Origin: Sphingomonas aquatilis
GTDB lineage: Bacteria > Pseudomonadota > Alphaproteobacteria > Sphingomonadales > Sphingomonadaceae
DNA: 64,000 bases
NCBI RefSeq assembly: GCF_014196115.1
Contig: NZ_JACIDB010000008.1
Span: forward strand, 86,715-150,714
Direction: 5' to 3'
The position numbers and the translations under genes were made by a program. Numbering within the stretch: position 1 is the stretch's first letter; every line of letters starts with the position of its first letter. Positions 16,072 to 24,484 of this stretch are shown piece after piece. The notes under the pieces are model-generated. The model ran no database searches, was not told the DNA's origin, and worked only from the letters and a program-made list of their open reading frames with translations.

Positions 16072-17135
16072 TGAGCGCGTCCGCCCGCGATGTCGCGCGC
16101 GCGATCGACGCGCTGCGCCGCGGCTGGCCGATCGCCATCGCCGCGCCGGGTGAGGCCCCCCTGCCCCTGCTCGCGGTCGAGACTGCCGATCCGATCGGGC
16201 TCGAATCCTTCGCGGGCGGTGGCACATTCCCGCTGCTCATCTCCAACGGCCGCGCCGCGACGCTGAAGCTGACCAACCAGCTCGCCGCCGCCGATCCCGA
16301 CACGCCGGTCGCGATCGAGCCGGCGCCGTGGCTCGACTTTTCTACCGCGGTCGCGCTCGCCGATCCGCAATTCGATCTCGCGACGCCGCTGAAAGGACCG
16401 TTCCGCACGATGGCGATCGATCGCCCGGCGGCGAGTCTCGCGGCCATCCGGCTGGCGCGGATCGCAGGACTGCTGCCGGCCTTCGTCCTCGACGGCGCCG
16501 GCGCAGAGGTGACGATCGATCCCGCCGCAATCGACGCGCATCAGGCATCCGGCGCATTGCGTCTCGCGACGCGCGCCCGGTTGCCGGTCGACGGCGCCGA
16601 GGATGCCGAGATCGTCGCGTTTCGATCGCCCGATTCGAGCGACGAACATGTCGCACTTCTGGTTGGCCAGCCCAATGGATCGCCGCCGCTGGTCCGCCTG
16701 CATAGCGAATGCCTGACCGGCGACGTGCTCGGCAGCCTGAAATGCGATTGCGGACCGCAGCTGCGCGCGGCGATCGAAGCGATCAAGGCGCAGGGCTGGG
16801 GCATGTTGCTGTATCTGCGACAGGAGGGCCGTGGGATCGGCCTGGTCAACAAGCTGCGCGCGTACGCGTTACAGGATCAGGGGTTCGATACGGTCGATGC
16901 CAACACGCGGCTGGGCTTTGCGATCGACGCCCGCGATTTCGGCGTGGCGGCGCGGATGCTGTCGCTGCTGGGGCAGCGCACCGTGCGGCTGTTGACCAAC
17001 AACCCGGCCAAGGTTGCGGGACTGGAAGCGGCGGGCGTGACGGTGATCGAACGCGTCGCGCACGCGCTGCCGCCCAACCCCCATAATGCGCGCTATCTGG
17101 CGACGAAGCGGGACCGGACCGGCCACCAGCTCTGA
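16071..17135 (+). CDS. ribA: GTP cyclohydrolase II with degenerate N-terminal domain
   Basis: This 354-residue protein performs the first step of riboflavin synthesis. The catalytic domain begins near residue 160. It includes the zinc site (C-x10-C-x-C in H-S-E-C-L-T-G-D-V-L-G-S-L-K-C-D-C, near 213-226), the G-R-G-I-G-L motif near 255 and the N-N-P-x-K motif near 310. The first 160 residues resemble the position of a RibB domain but lack its recognisable acidic active-site motif, as in other alphaproteobacterial RibA proteins, so it should not be called RibBA. It is translationally coupled to xth. Confidence 0.88.
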   Translation: MSASARDVARAIDALRRGWPIAIAAPGEAPLPLLAVETADPIGLESFAGGGTFPLLISNGRAATLKLTNQLAAADPDTPVAIEPAPWLDFSTAVALADPQFDLATPLKGPFRTMAIDRPAASLAAIRLARIAGLLPAFVLDGAGAEVTIDPAAIDAHQASGALRLATRARLPVDGAEDAEIVAFRSPDSSDEHVALLVGQPNGSPPLVRLHSECLTGDVLGSLKCDCGPQLRAAIEAIKAQGWGMLLYLRQEGRGIGLVNKLRAYALQDQGFDTVDANTRLGFAIDARDFGVAARMLSLLGQRTVRLLTNNPAKVAGLEAAGVTVIERVAHALPPNPHNARYLATKRDRTGHQL

Positions 17136-17141
17136 CTTCGC

Positions 17142-17630
17142 TCAGACGAACGCCTCCGGGTCGGTGAGTCCCGTCAGCCGTCGCGCCGCGCGCCGCGCGA
17201 AGGCGAGGGTGCAGCGTTTGCGAACGTGCGCGGCCAGCGGCACGCTATGCGCCTCACGCAGGATCGCCGCATCGTAACGATCGGCGACGATCACGCCCGT
17301 CCGCTCCGGCAGGAACGCCGCACCGTCCAGCGGCGCGGTATCGAACCCCGCCGGCACCGCCCAGTAATACCGGTCGCAGTGACCGAGATAGTCGGGCCAT
17401 TTGCCGTCACCCATCAGGTCGGCGCGCGACACCTTGATCTCGACGATCACCAACTGTCCGCGCGCGTCGATCGCCATCAGGTCGGCACGGCGGCCGCCCT
17501 CCAGCGGGACTTCGGGGATGGTGACGAGGTCGTGGCGCAGCAGCATCCGCGTGACGCCGCGCGCGACGTCGGCGGCGCAGATCGCGGGATCGCCGCCCTC
17601 AACGCAAGAAACCGGAGCCATGTCGAGCAT
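17142..17630 (-). CDS. mmcB: MmcB family DNA repair protein
   Basis: This 162-residue protein has a PD-(D/E)xK-like nuclease pattern: E-G-G-R-R-A-D-L-M-A (near 45) followed by V-I-V-E-I-K-V-S-R-A-D (near 60). Both strands match the MmcB family, which in Caulobacter takes part in mutagenic repair with ImuAB-DnaE2. The call rests on these motifs and on length. It converges on ribA, with six bases between stop codons. Its coding direction is that of the leading strand on the left of the proposed origin. Confidence 0.75.
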   Translation of the reverse strand: MLDMAPVSCVEGGDPAICAADVARGVTRMLLRHDLVTIPEVPLEGGRRADLMAIDARGQLVIVEIKVSRADLMGDGKWPDYLGHCDRYYWAVPAGFDTAPLDGAAFLPERTGVIVADRYDAAILREAHSVPLAAHVRKRCTLAFARRAARRLTGLTDPEAFV

Positions 17631-17679
17631 GACCCCGGTTTAGAACATTCGGCGAACGAGGCAAGCGCCCCGTGGCGGA

Positions 17680-18345
17680 TCAACGATAGAAGACGTGGTT
17701 GCCGATCATCGCGATCTTGGTGACATTGGCACCGGGGCGACGGTTCGGCGTGTTGAAGAACAGTGCCTTCGGAGCCGGGCTGTCCCACGCCGCGTCCAGC
17801 GCGACGCGCGCGACGGCGAGGGCGGTGCGGTAGGTCGCGCGGCCTTCGTCGATCGCCGGGATTTCACCGTGGCGCACGAAGCTGAACTGGCCGCGCTGCT
17901 TCACGACCGAGCAGATGTCGCTGGGGAAGCGGCCCGACTTCGAGCGGTTGATGATGACGTTGGCGACGGCGAGCTGGCCCGCGAGCGGTTCGCCCTTCGA
18001 TTCGAAATAGATCGCGCCGGCGAGGCAGCGCTGCGTCTCGTCGACGTCGGCGCTGTCCTGCGCGGCAACGGCTTCGGCGAGGCTGTTATACTCTTCGTCT
18101 TCGCTGGCTTCGACCGTGGGGAGCGGCTGGACCACCGGCTTAGCGGGTCCGAACGTCGCGGCAACGGGAGCGGGAGAGACGGGGACCGATGCCGGAACGA
18201 CCGGATCGGTGGAGGGGGCGGTCGGCGCGGGAATCGCGGTGCGATTCAGATCCGAGGCCCGGACCGGCGAGCTGTGGCTGATCAGGCCCGCCAGAGAGAA
18301 AGACATCACCGCGATGGCCGCGGCGCGCTGCAAAATCGTCATCAA
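17680..18345 (-). CDS. Cell wall hydrolase, SleB-like
   Basis: This 221-residue protein has an N-terminal signal (about residues 8-30), a proline- and valine-rich linker (30-85) and a C-terminal Hydrolase_2/SleB domain from about 105. The domain shows C-L-A-G-A-I-Y-F-E-S-K-G-E-P-L (catalytic glutamate region), V-A-N-V-I-I-N-R and C-S-V-V-K-Q-R-G-Q-F-S-F. SleB-like enzymes cleave peptidoglycan glycan strands, and in non-sporeformers such proteins are thought to act in envelope remodelling. Confidence 0.85.
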   Translation of the reverse strand: MMTILQRAAAIAVMSFSLAGLISHSSPVRASDLNRTAIPAPTAPSTDPVVPASVPVSPAPVAATFGPAKPVVQPLPTVEASEDEEYNSLAEAVAAQDSADVDETQRCLAGAIYFESKGEPLAGQLAVANVIINRSKSGRFPSDICSVVKQRGQFSFVRHGEIPAIDEGRATYRTALAVARVALDAAWDSPAPKALFFNTPNRRPGANVTKIAMIGNHVFYR

Positions 18346-18495
18346 CGTATTCGATATGCGGTTGGACCACGGACCCGATCAGTCAGGCTGATCGTCCGGG
18401 CATCCCCCCGACTGCGTCACCGACCCGGATCGCACCCAGGCGCGGCACAACGCGCATTCAACGTGCGCGAGCCATCGTCACACATCCGTCACGAG

Positions 18496-18822
18496 TCAAT
18501 TCGACAGGATCGTTTCAGCGGCGAACCGTTCGGCTTCCGGGATATCCAGTTCGACGACCCATAGATCGGGGTCGCGACTGCACCGCCGCCGCCAATAGGC
18601 TTCGGCACCATCGGGCGGGACCGATTCGGCTAGAATCGCCACGCCATCGAAATCGATCGTGCGTTCGAGAACCCGAACCGGAGATGAACGGGATTCGATC
18701 AGCAGCAGAATTGCGCCCCCTTGCGGATCGCCCTTCGCCCGCACCATCGCCATGCCGCCCGCATCGTTGACCCGGCGCAGCAGCGCCCCGACCACCAGAT
18801 GCGTCGGCAGCCGATCGCTCAC
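18496..18822 (-). CDS. DUF1491 family protein
   Basis: This 108-residue cytoplasmic protein matches the alphaproteobacterial DUF1491 family by its order of motifs: L-x-x-x-L-L-R-R-V-N-D-A-G-G near 10-25, A-I-L-L-L-I near 40, and the C-terminal D-x-D-L-W-V-V-E-L-D-I-P. Function is unknown. The GTG start overlaps the stop of the thioesterase gene (GTGA), making it the last gene of the ptsN operon. Confidence 0.7.
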   Translation of the reverse strand: MSDRLPTHLVVGALLRRVNDAGGMAMVRAKGDPQGGAILLLIESRSSPVRVLERTIDFDGVAILAESVPPDGAEAYWRRRCSRDPDLWVVELDIPEAERFAAETILSN

Positions 18823-19286
18823 GGTGCGGCGCGATAGCCGGGCAGGCCGGACAGCGCGATCTGCGAGCGCATGAACGTGCCGGTGCCGCGCGCCGCCTCC
18901 TCGCCATCGGCATCGATCAGCCGCGCATCGGCGACATAGACGCGGCGCTTGCCGCTGATCCAGCGCCCTTCGGCGATGACGGGCCCCGCCTTCATCGGCC
19001 GGGTAAGCAGCAGGTTGAACGCCGTCGTCAGCAGAAACCGGTCGGTGACGAGGCTGTTCGCCGCATAGAAAGCGGCGTCGTCCAGCATCTTGAAATAGCT
19101 GGTGCCATGCGCGGCGCCGGCTGCGTGATAATGTTCGGGCCCGATCAGGAAGTGGATGCGCGCGACACCCGCCGCAACGATCTCCAGCCGCGATTCGAAC
19201 AGGCGGTTGATCGGTGCGGCAGCGTAGAGCGATTCGAGGCTGCGATAATGCGCCTGTGCGCCGCTGTCGTCGGCCGTCCCGCTCAC
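18819..19286 (-). CDS. PaaI-type hotdog-fold thioesterase
   Basis: This 155-residue protein has the single-hotdog architecture: a helix preceding strands in A-A-G-A-A-H-G-T-S-Y-F-K-M-L-D-D-A-A-F-Y-A-A-N-S (about 55-80), where a small glycine-rich turn and acidic residue form the usual thioesterase site, followed by strands T-A-F-N-L-L-L-T-R-P and G-R-W-I-S-G-K-R-R-V-Y-V-A. The acyl-CoA substrate is unknown. Both ends overlap neighbours by four bases (GTGA), placing it between ptsN and the DUF1491 gene. Confidence 0.75.
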   Translation of the reverse strand: MSGTADDSGAQAHYRSLESLYAAAPINRLFESRLEIVAAGVARIHFLIGPEHYHAAGAAHGTSYFKMLDDAAFYAANSLVTDRFLLTTAFNLLLTRPMKAGPVIAEGRWISGKRRVYVADARLIDADGEEAARGTGTFMRSQIALSGLPGYRAAP

Positions 19287-19747
19287 GCCGCGTCGCGTGC
19301 CGCGTCGGCGGTGAACAGCGCGTAGAGCGCATCGGGCGAACCCGCGCCGCGCAGCTTCGTAAGGAACGTCCGGTCGCGTAAACGCCGCGACACGCGGGCG
19401 AGCGCCTTCAGATGATCCGCACCGGCATCGACCGGCGACAGCAGCATGAACACCAGGTCGACGGGCAGATCGTCGACCGCGTCGAATTCGATCGGCTGGG
19501 CAAGGCGCATGAAGACGCCGGTCACCGCGGGCAGATCGGGCAGGCGCGCATGCGGGATGGCGACGCCGCCGCCGAAGCCGGTCGAGCCGATCTTCTCGCG
19601 CGCCGCCAGCAATTCGGCGGTCAGGCGACCGTCGATACCCAGGCCCTCGGCCGCGGTCGCAAGCTGCGCGAACAAGGCCTTTTTATGCGCGACGGCGACG
19701 TCCTTATAGACCGCCTCGGGGCGCAGCAGATCGCTGAAGTCGTTCAT
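19283..19747 (-). CDS. ptsN: PTS-Ntr enzyme IIA (PtsN)
   Basis: This 154-residue phosphoacceptor of the nitrogen-related PTS has the EIIA-Fru/Ntr fold, with the active histidine in G-G-G-V-A-I-P-H-A-R (near residue 65). It regulates potassium, stress and carbon responses rather than transporting sugar. It follows hpf, as in many proteobacteria, but an intrinsic terminator lies between the two genes, so ptsN may depend on readthrough or its own start. Confidence 0.92.
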   Translation of the reverse strand: MNDFSDLLRPEAVYKDVAVAHKKALFAQLATAAEGLGIDGRLTAELLAAREKIGSTGFGGGVAIPHARLPDLPAVTGVFMRLAQPIEFDAVDDLPVDLVFMLLSPVDAGADHLKALARVSRRLRDRTFLTKLRGAGSPDALYALFTADAARDAA

Positions 19748-19760
19748 CCCGGTCTCGAAT

Positions 19761-19786
19761 AAAAGAAAAGGGCCCCGCCGGGCCCG
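19761..19786 (-). terminator. Intrinsic terminator after hpf
   Basis: On the minus strand, CGGGCCC-ggcg-GGGCCC is followed by TTTTCTTTT. It sits between the hpf stop and ptsN start. Confidence 0.8.
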
Positions 19787-19813
19787 TAACAGTACCGGCG
19801 GGGGGTGGAAAGA

Positions 19814-20428
19814 TCAGCTTGCGGCGGGCTGCTGTGCCTGCACGCTGCCGCGCTGCGGCTCGACCCAGCCGATGGTGCCGTCGCCGCGACGATAGACCAT
19901 ATTGTAGGCGCCCGTGCCCGCATTCTTGAACAGGAGCGCCGCGGTATTTCGCAGGTCGAGCATCATCACCGCATCCGACACGCTGGCATCGGGGATGTCG
20001 ACGCGCGTTTCGGCGATGATGAGCGGCGCGTCGCCCACATCCTCTTCGGTGGCGGCCGGTTCCTGGAACAGCGTATAGCCCGCATTGTCATAGCCCATGT
20101 CTTCCTGAATGGCCGCCGCCTCGCTGGCGTGGCGATCCTTCAGGCGGCGCATGTAGCGACGCAGCTGCTTTTCGATCTTTTCGGCTGCCCCGTCGAACGC
20201 GAGGTGCGCCTCTTGCGCCTGGTGGCTGCCCTTCAGCACCAGACCCTTCATGACGTGCACCACGATATCGCAGCGGAAACCGACGTCATGCGGCCCCTTG
20301 CCGAACGTCACTTCGGACGAAATGGCACGTGCGAAATGCTTGGTGGCGATACCCTGAAGCCGGTCGCTCACATGATCCTTGAGCGCGTCGCCGGTTGCGA
20401 CCTGATGACCAGAAATCCGGATATCCAT
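19814..20428 (-). CDS. hpf: Long-form ribosome hibernation promoting factor
   Basis: This 204-residue protein has an N-terminal S30AE domain (about 1-100; M-D-I-R-I-S-G-H, basic helix K-Q-L-R-R-Y-M-R-R-L-K near 90) and a C-terminal dimerisation domain (about 140-190; V-S-D-A-V-M-M-L-D-L, F-K-N-A-G-T). It therefore belongs to the long HPF class that forms 100S ribosome dimers on its own. ATG 20428 is preferred to ATG 20440 because GGAGA lies at the right distance. The terminator after the gene suggests a discrete transcript. Confidence 0.92.
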   Translation of the reverse strand: MDIRISGHQVATGDALKDHVSDRLQGIATKHFARAISSEVTFGKGPHDVGFRCDIVVHVMKGLVLKGSHQAQEAHLAFDGAAEKIEKQLRRYMRRLKDRHASEAAAIQEDMGYDNAGYTLFQEPAATEEDVGDAPLIIAETRVDIPDASVSDAVMMLDLRNTAALLFKNAGTGAYNMVYRRGDGTIGWVEPQRGSVQAQQPAAS

Positions 20429-20478
20429 CGTCTTCTCCATTGATAGGGGCTGACCTGTTGGCCTTTGCCCGGTTGGCG

Positions 20479-21174
20479 TTAATCGAACGCCGCGACCCCC
20501 CAGATTGGATCCTGCAACTTGGAAACAAATGCCGCATGGGCGGCAAGTTCCGCCTCGGACGGGCGAAAGGTGCGCGGCGGGCGTACCGTGACCGGGCGGC
20601 GGACGACCGGCGCCAGCGTGTCCGCGGTCGCGACTTCGCTGATTAGCCCCAGGCCGATCTGCCGTCCGCCCATCAGCTCGACATAGACCTGCGCCAGCAG
20701 CTGCGCGTCGAGCAACGCGCCATGGTGGACACGGTGCGACCGGTCGACGCCGTAGCGGGTGCAAAGCGCATCGAGCGTATGTTTGGCGCCGGGATGGCGG
20801 CTGCGCGCGATCTGCAGCGTATCGACCATCCGCGTCTTGTGGCAGATTGGCGGGAAGCCGAGCGCGCCCAATTCGCCGTTCAGGAAGCCGAAGTCGAACG
20901 AGGCGTTGTGCGCGACGAGCGGCGCATCGCCCAGAAAGTCGAGCAGCTCCGCCACGCCCTCGGCGAACACCGGAAACTTCGACAGGAATGCCGCAGACAG
21001 GCCGTGGATGCGCTCGGCATCGGCCGGCATGTCGCGTTCGGGGTGATAATAAGCGTGGAAAGTGCGGCCGGTTTCGACCCGGTTGACCATCTCGACACAG
21101 CCGATCTCGACCAACCGATCGCCTTCGCTGAATTTGAATCCGGTGGTCTCGGTATCGAAGACGATCTCACGCAT
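20479..21174 (-). CDS. dnaQ: DNA polymerase III epsilon subunit
   Basis: This 231-residue proofreading exonuclease has the three Exo motifs: V-F-D-T-E-T-T-G at the start (Exo I), H-N-A-S-F-D-F-G-F-L-N near 95 (Exo II) and H-x5-D in H-H-G-A-L-L-D-A-Q near 155 (Exo III). The C-terminal 50 residues carry the binding segment for the polymerase subunit. It is the last gene of a tightly packed cluster with coaE and aroE, seven bases after coaE. Confidence 0.93.
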   Translation of the reverse strand: MREIVFDTETTGFKFSEGDRLVEIGCVEMVNRVETGRTFHAYYHPERDMPADAERIHGLSAAFLSKFPVFAEGVAELLDFLGDAPLVAHNASFDFGFLNGELGALGFPPICHKTRMVDTLQIARSRHPGAKHTLDALCTRYGVDRSHRVHHGALLDAQLLAQVYVELMGGRQIGLGLISEVATADTLAPVVRRPVTVRPPRTFRPSEAELAAHAAFVSKLQDPIWGVAAFD

Positions 21175-21181
21175 TACCCTC

Positions 21182-21799
21182 TTATCCGCCTGCTTCGACC
21201 CTCATGCAAGCGATCACGCGGCGGACAGCCTCTCGCGTCTGATCGATCGCGACATCGGTGGCGATGACGACGTCGGCACGCGTGCGTTTCTCCGCATCGG
21301 GCATCTGGCGCGCGAGGATGGCGTCGAATTTCGCGGGCGTCATGCCGGGGCGGGCGAGCGTGCGCGCGCGCTGCACCTCCGGGGCTGCCGAGACGACCGC
21401 GATCCGATCGACATGCGCGTCGCCACCGGTTTCGAAGAGCAGGGGAATGTCGAAGACGACGAACGGCGCATCGGCGTTGGCGGCGAGGAAAGCCGCACGC
21501 TCCTCGGCTACGGCCGGGTGAACGATCCCCTCCAGCCGGCGCATCGCATCGTCATCGCCAAGGACGGCCGCCGACAGTTTCGCCCGATCCACACCCCTAT
21601 TCGACGTGGTGCCTGGAAACGCTGCCTCGATCGCTGCGACGACGCGGCCGCCGGGGCCTTGCAGGCGATGCACCGTCGCGTCGGCGTCGAACACCGGCAC
21701 ATCGTCATCGGCAAACATCGTGGCAACCGTCGACTTGCCCATACCGATCGAGCCCGTGAGGCCGAGGATCAGCGGGCGCGCGATAGACGGAGCGGTCAC
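21182..21799 (-). CDS. coaE: Dephospho-CoA kinase
   Basis: This 205-residue enzyme catalyses the last step of CoA synthesis. The P-loop G-L-T-G-S-I-G-M-G-K-S-T lies at about residues 14-25, and the D-A-D-x-x-V-H segment that follows near 38 binds substrate. Its GTG start overlaps the aroE stop (GTGA). Confidence 0.92.
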   Translation of the reverse strand: MTAPSIARPLILGLTGSIGMGKSTVATMFADDDVPVFDADATVHRLQGPGGRVVAAIEAAFPGTTSNRGVDRAKLSAAVLGDDDAMRRLEGIVHPAVAEERAAFLAANADAPFVVFDIPLLFETGGDAHVDRIAVVSAAPEVQRARTLARPGMTPAKFDAILARQMPDAEKRTRADVVIATDVAIDQTREAVRRVIACMRVEAGG

Positions 21800-22608
21800 G
21801 CCAGCAGCGCCTCGCGAAGCTCCTCGTCGCGGTCGCGTGGGGGTGCGACGCCGAAGAACAGTTCGAACGCCAGCGCCGCCTGACCGATCAGCATTTCGAG
21901 TCCATCGACCGTCTCCAGTCCCCGCGCGCGCGCCGCCGCGAGCAGCGGCGTTTCGAGCGGCGAATAGACGATGTCGTAGACGACGCTATCGTCGTCGAGG
22001 TCAGGCAGATCGACGGGAAGGGAAGGCTGGCCGGTCATGCCGAGCGTGCTGGCGTTGACCAGCAGCGCCGTGTCGGGCGGCACCGGTGCGGTCAGCGGCA
22101 GCGCCTGCCCCTTGAGGCCGAAGGACGACAGCAACACCCCCGCCTTCAACACGTTGCGGTTGAGCAGCGTCACCGGCCCCACGTTCATCCGGGCGAGCGC
22201 GAACAGCACCGCGCGCGCCGCGCCGCCGGCCCCGATCACTGTGACCGGCCGATCGGCGAAATCGAACCCGGCGATCGGCGCATAGAAGCCGCCCGCATCG
22301 GTGTTGGTCCCGACCAGCGCGCCGTCCTCCGCGCGGAAGACGGTGTTGATCGCGCCGATGCCGCTGCGCACATCCCCGCGGTCCTCGACATGGTCGAGCG
22401 CGGCAAGCTTGTGCGGCATCGTGATGTTGCAGCCACGCCAGGCGGGATCCTCGCGCCGCTCGGCGAAGAAGCGCGGCAGGTCGTCGGTGGTCACCAGCGT
22501 CTTGCGATAGTCGGCATCGAGGCCCAGCTGATCGAGCCAGAAGCGATGGATGATCGGCGATTTCGACTGGGCGATCGGATCGCCGATCACGTCTGCATAA
22601 GGGGTCAT
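21796..22608 (-). CDS. aroE: Shikimate dehydrogenase
   Basis: This 270-residue NADP-dependent enzyme converts 3-dehydroshikimate to shikimate in aromatic amino acid synthesis. It shows G-D-P-I-A-Q-S-K-S-P (shikimate site), N-I-T-M-P-H-K (catalytic lysine), N-T-D-A-G-G and the NADP loop G-A-G-G-A-A-R-A. The start at 22608 is preferred over 22623 because it forms an ATGA overlap with the preceding stop. Confidence 0.92.
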   Translation of the reverse strand: MTPYADVIGDPIAQSKSPIIHRFWLDQLGLDADYRKTLVTTDDLPRFFAERREDPAWRGCNITMPHKLAALDHVEDRGDVRSGIGAINTVFRAEDGALVGTNTDAGGFYAPIAGFDFADRPVTVIGAGGAARAVLFALARMNVGPVTLLNRNVLKAGVLLSSFGLKGQALPLTAPVPPDTALLVNASTLGMTGQPSLPVDLPDLDDDSVVYDIVYSPLETPLLAAARARGLETVDGLEMLIGQAALAFELFFGVAPPRDRDEELREALLA

Positions 22609-22952
22609 GAAGAATTCCGGCATTCGAAGCGACCGTCGCAGACGAGGTCGATGGTGAGCGCGCCCACACCGATCAGCACGACCGGCGCGGCAAGCGCGAG
22701 GATGGCGGCGAGCAGCAACGGGCGACGTTTCGCTGCGAATTGCGCCAGCGCCGCGACGATGCCGAGGACCAGCGCGCCGATCAGGCAGGGCAAGGCAGAC
22801 ATCAGGCCGACGAACAGCACGGTCAGTGGCCAGCCGCCCGCATTCGGTGAATCATAGAGCATCGGCGAAAACAGGATCGCCATCGCCGCGAACGGCAGGC
22901 CGAGGCCGGCGATCACCGCAACGATGATGGCCAGCGCGCGATCCCCGTTCAT
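22605..22952 (-). CDS. Small membrane protein in the maf-aroE operon
   Basis: This 115-residue protein has three hydrophobic segments (about 6-28, 43-68 and 75-100) and a short tail with two cysteines (C-D-G-R-F-E-C). It overlaps maf and aroE by four bases on both sides, so it is firmly part of the operon. No family or function is recognised. Its codon use looks like that of its neighbours. Confidence 0.7.
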   Translation of the reverse strand: MNGDRALAIIVAVIAGLGLPFAAMAILFSPMLYDSPNAGGWPLTVLFVGLMSALPCLIGALVLGIVAALAQFAAKRRPLLLAAILALAAPVVLIGVGALTIDLVCDGRFECRNSS

Positions 22953-23542
22953 GCGAGCAGCATCCCGCGAACGCGCAGATAATCGAGCACGTTGAGCAGC
23001 GGCAGCCCCAGCACGGTGAACTGGCTGCCCTCGATGCGGCTGAACAGCTGCGCGCCGGGCCCTTCGATTCGATAGCAACCGACGCAGCCGCTGATCGCCG
23101 GCCATTCCTGGTCGAGATACGCCTGGATGAAGGCGGGGGAGAGGGGGCGGACATGCATCCGCGCCGCCTCGACATGGCGCCAGACCGGGCGTTCGGCTTC
23201 GGCGATCACTGCGGCGCTCCACAATTCATGGCGCGTGCCCGACATGGCGGCGAGATGCTCGGCCGCCTGTTCACGACTCTCGGGCTTGTCGAGCAGGCGA
23301 CCATCGGCGAGCGCGACGACGCTGTCGCTGCCCAGCACCAGCCGGTCGGGATGGCGCAGGCTGACCTTCACCGCCTTCAATTCGGCAAGCGCATCGGCAA
23401 GGTCGCGCGGGGATCGACCGGCGAGCGACGCCTTGGCGGCATCCTCGTCGACGCCCGCGGCGGTCGCGTCGAACGGCACGCCCGCGGCGGTAAGCATCGC
23501 TCGGCGCGACGCGCTTTGCGAGGCGAGGAGGAGGGGGGTCAT
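22949..23542 (-). CDS. Maf family nucleotide pyrophosphatase
   Basis: This 197-residue Maf/HAM1-superfamily enzyme hydrolyses non-standard or pyrimidine nucleoside triphosphates. The N-terminal L-A-S-Q-S-A-S-R-R motif and S-D-S-V-V-A-L motif (near 72) are intact, and G-C-Y-R-I-E-G-P-G near 155 matches the C-terminal site. Sequence alone does not separate YhdE-like from YceF-like specificity. In Caulobacter the order near the origin also runs through Maf, AroE, CoaE and DnaQ. Confidence 0.88.
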   Translation of the reverse strand: MTPLLLASQSASRRAMLTAAGVPFDATAAGVDEDAAKASLAGRSPRDLADALAELKAVKVSLRHPDRLVLGSDSVVALADGRLLDKPESREQAAEHLAAMSGTRHELWSAAVIAEAERPVWRHVEAARMHVRPLSPAFIQAYLDQEWPAISGCVGCYRIEGPGAQLFSRIEGSQFTVLGLPLLNVLDYLRVRGMLLA

Positions 23543-23552
23543 CTCAAATCTC

Positions 23553-23647
23553 CGTCATTCCCGCGAAGGCGGGAATCCAGAACCACTGACGCTGGTGATA
23601 GAGCCGCAACGGTAGCGCGTCTGGATCCCCGCCTGCGCGGGGATGAC
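23553..23647. repeat. CGTCATTCCC-type inverted repeat
   Basis: CGTCATTCCCGCGAAGGCGGG-AATCCAGA on the left is answered by TCTGGATCCCCGC-ctgc-GCGGGGATGACG on the right, with about 40 bases between. It fills the gap between maf and ppsR. Related ends occur at 27804-27893, 36004-36085 and 41623-41650. Confidence 0.75.
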
Positions 23648-23674
23648 GGCTGTGGGGGAACGGCAGCAGACGCA

Positions 23675-24484
23675 TCACCCCTTCCGCTCATTCGCCAGCG
23701 CGATGATCGCCGCGGCCGTCTCCTCGATCGAGCGGCGCGTCACGTCGATCACTGGCCAGCCGTTGTCGGCGAACATGCGCCGCGCAAAGGCGATCTCGCG
23801 CGTCACCGCTTCCTCCTCGACATAGGCCGTGTCGGGCATCTGGTTGAGCGACAGCAGGCGGTTGCGCCGGATCTGGATCAGCCGGTCGGCGCTGGTCGTC
23901 AGTCCGACGACGAGCGGACGCTTCAGGTCGAACAGCATCCGCGGCGGCGGACTTTCGACGACGATCGGGATGTTCGCCGTCTTCCACCCCCGGTTGGCGA
24001 GATAGATGGAGGTCGGCGTCTTCGACGATCGCGACACGCCTGCGAGGACGATATCCGCCTCTTCCCAATCCTCGTGCGCGATACCGTCGTCATGCGCGAT
24101 CGTCCATTGGATCGCATCGACGCGGGCGAAATAGGCGGCATCGAGCGCATGCTGGCGCCCCGGCCGCGCCTTCGCCTGCTGGCCGAGCAAGCCCGACAGC
24201 GCATCGTTGACCGGATCGAGCGGCGCCACCGCCGGCAACCCCAGCGCCAGACACCGCTGCTCCAGGATGCGGCGGGTCGCGGCGTTGACCAGCGTGAAGA
24301 TCACCAGCCCGGGGTTCTGCGCGATCTCCTGCAGAATGCGCTCCAGATGCGCCTCGGTGCGCACCATCGGCCAGAAATGGCGCACGGTCTCGACGTCGTC
24401 ATATTGCGCGAGCGCGGCCTTCGCGATGTTCTCCAGCGTCTCACCGGTCGAGTCCGATAGAAGGTGGAGGTGGAGGCGCATCAT
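23675..24484 (-). CDS. ppsR: Pyruvate (water or phosphate) dikinase regulatory protein
   Basis: This 269-residue bifunctional ADP-dependent kinase/pyrophosphorylase of the DUF299 family controls PEP synthase or PPDK. It shows L-L-S-D-S-T-G-E-T near the start and the P-loop-like G-V-S-R-S-S-K-T-P-T-S near 150, which is diagnostic. ATG 24484 is placed after GGGAGG on the minus strand. The gene is the left neighbour of the proposed origin. To my knowledge the Caulobacter origin is likewise flanked by a homologue of this family. Confidence 0.9.
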   Translation of the reverse strand: MMRLHLHLLSDSTGETLENIAKAALAQYDDVETVRHFWPMVRTEAHLERILQEIAQNPGLVIFTLVNAATRRILEQRCLALGLPAVAPLDPVNDALSGLLGQQAKARPGRQHALDAAYFARVDAIQWTIAHDDGIAHEDWEEADIVLAGVSRSSKTPTSIYLANRGWKTANIPIVVESPPPRMLFDLKRPLVVGLTTSADRLIQIRRNRLLSLNQMPDTAYVEEEAVTREIAFARRMFADNGWPVIDVTRRSIEETAAAIIALANERKG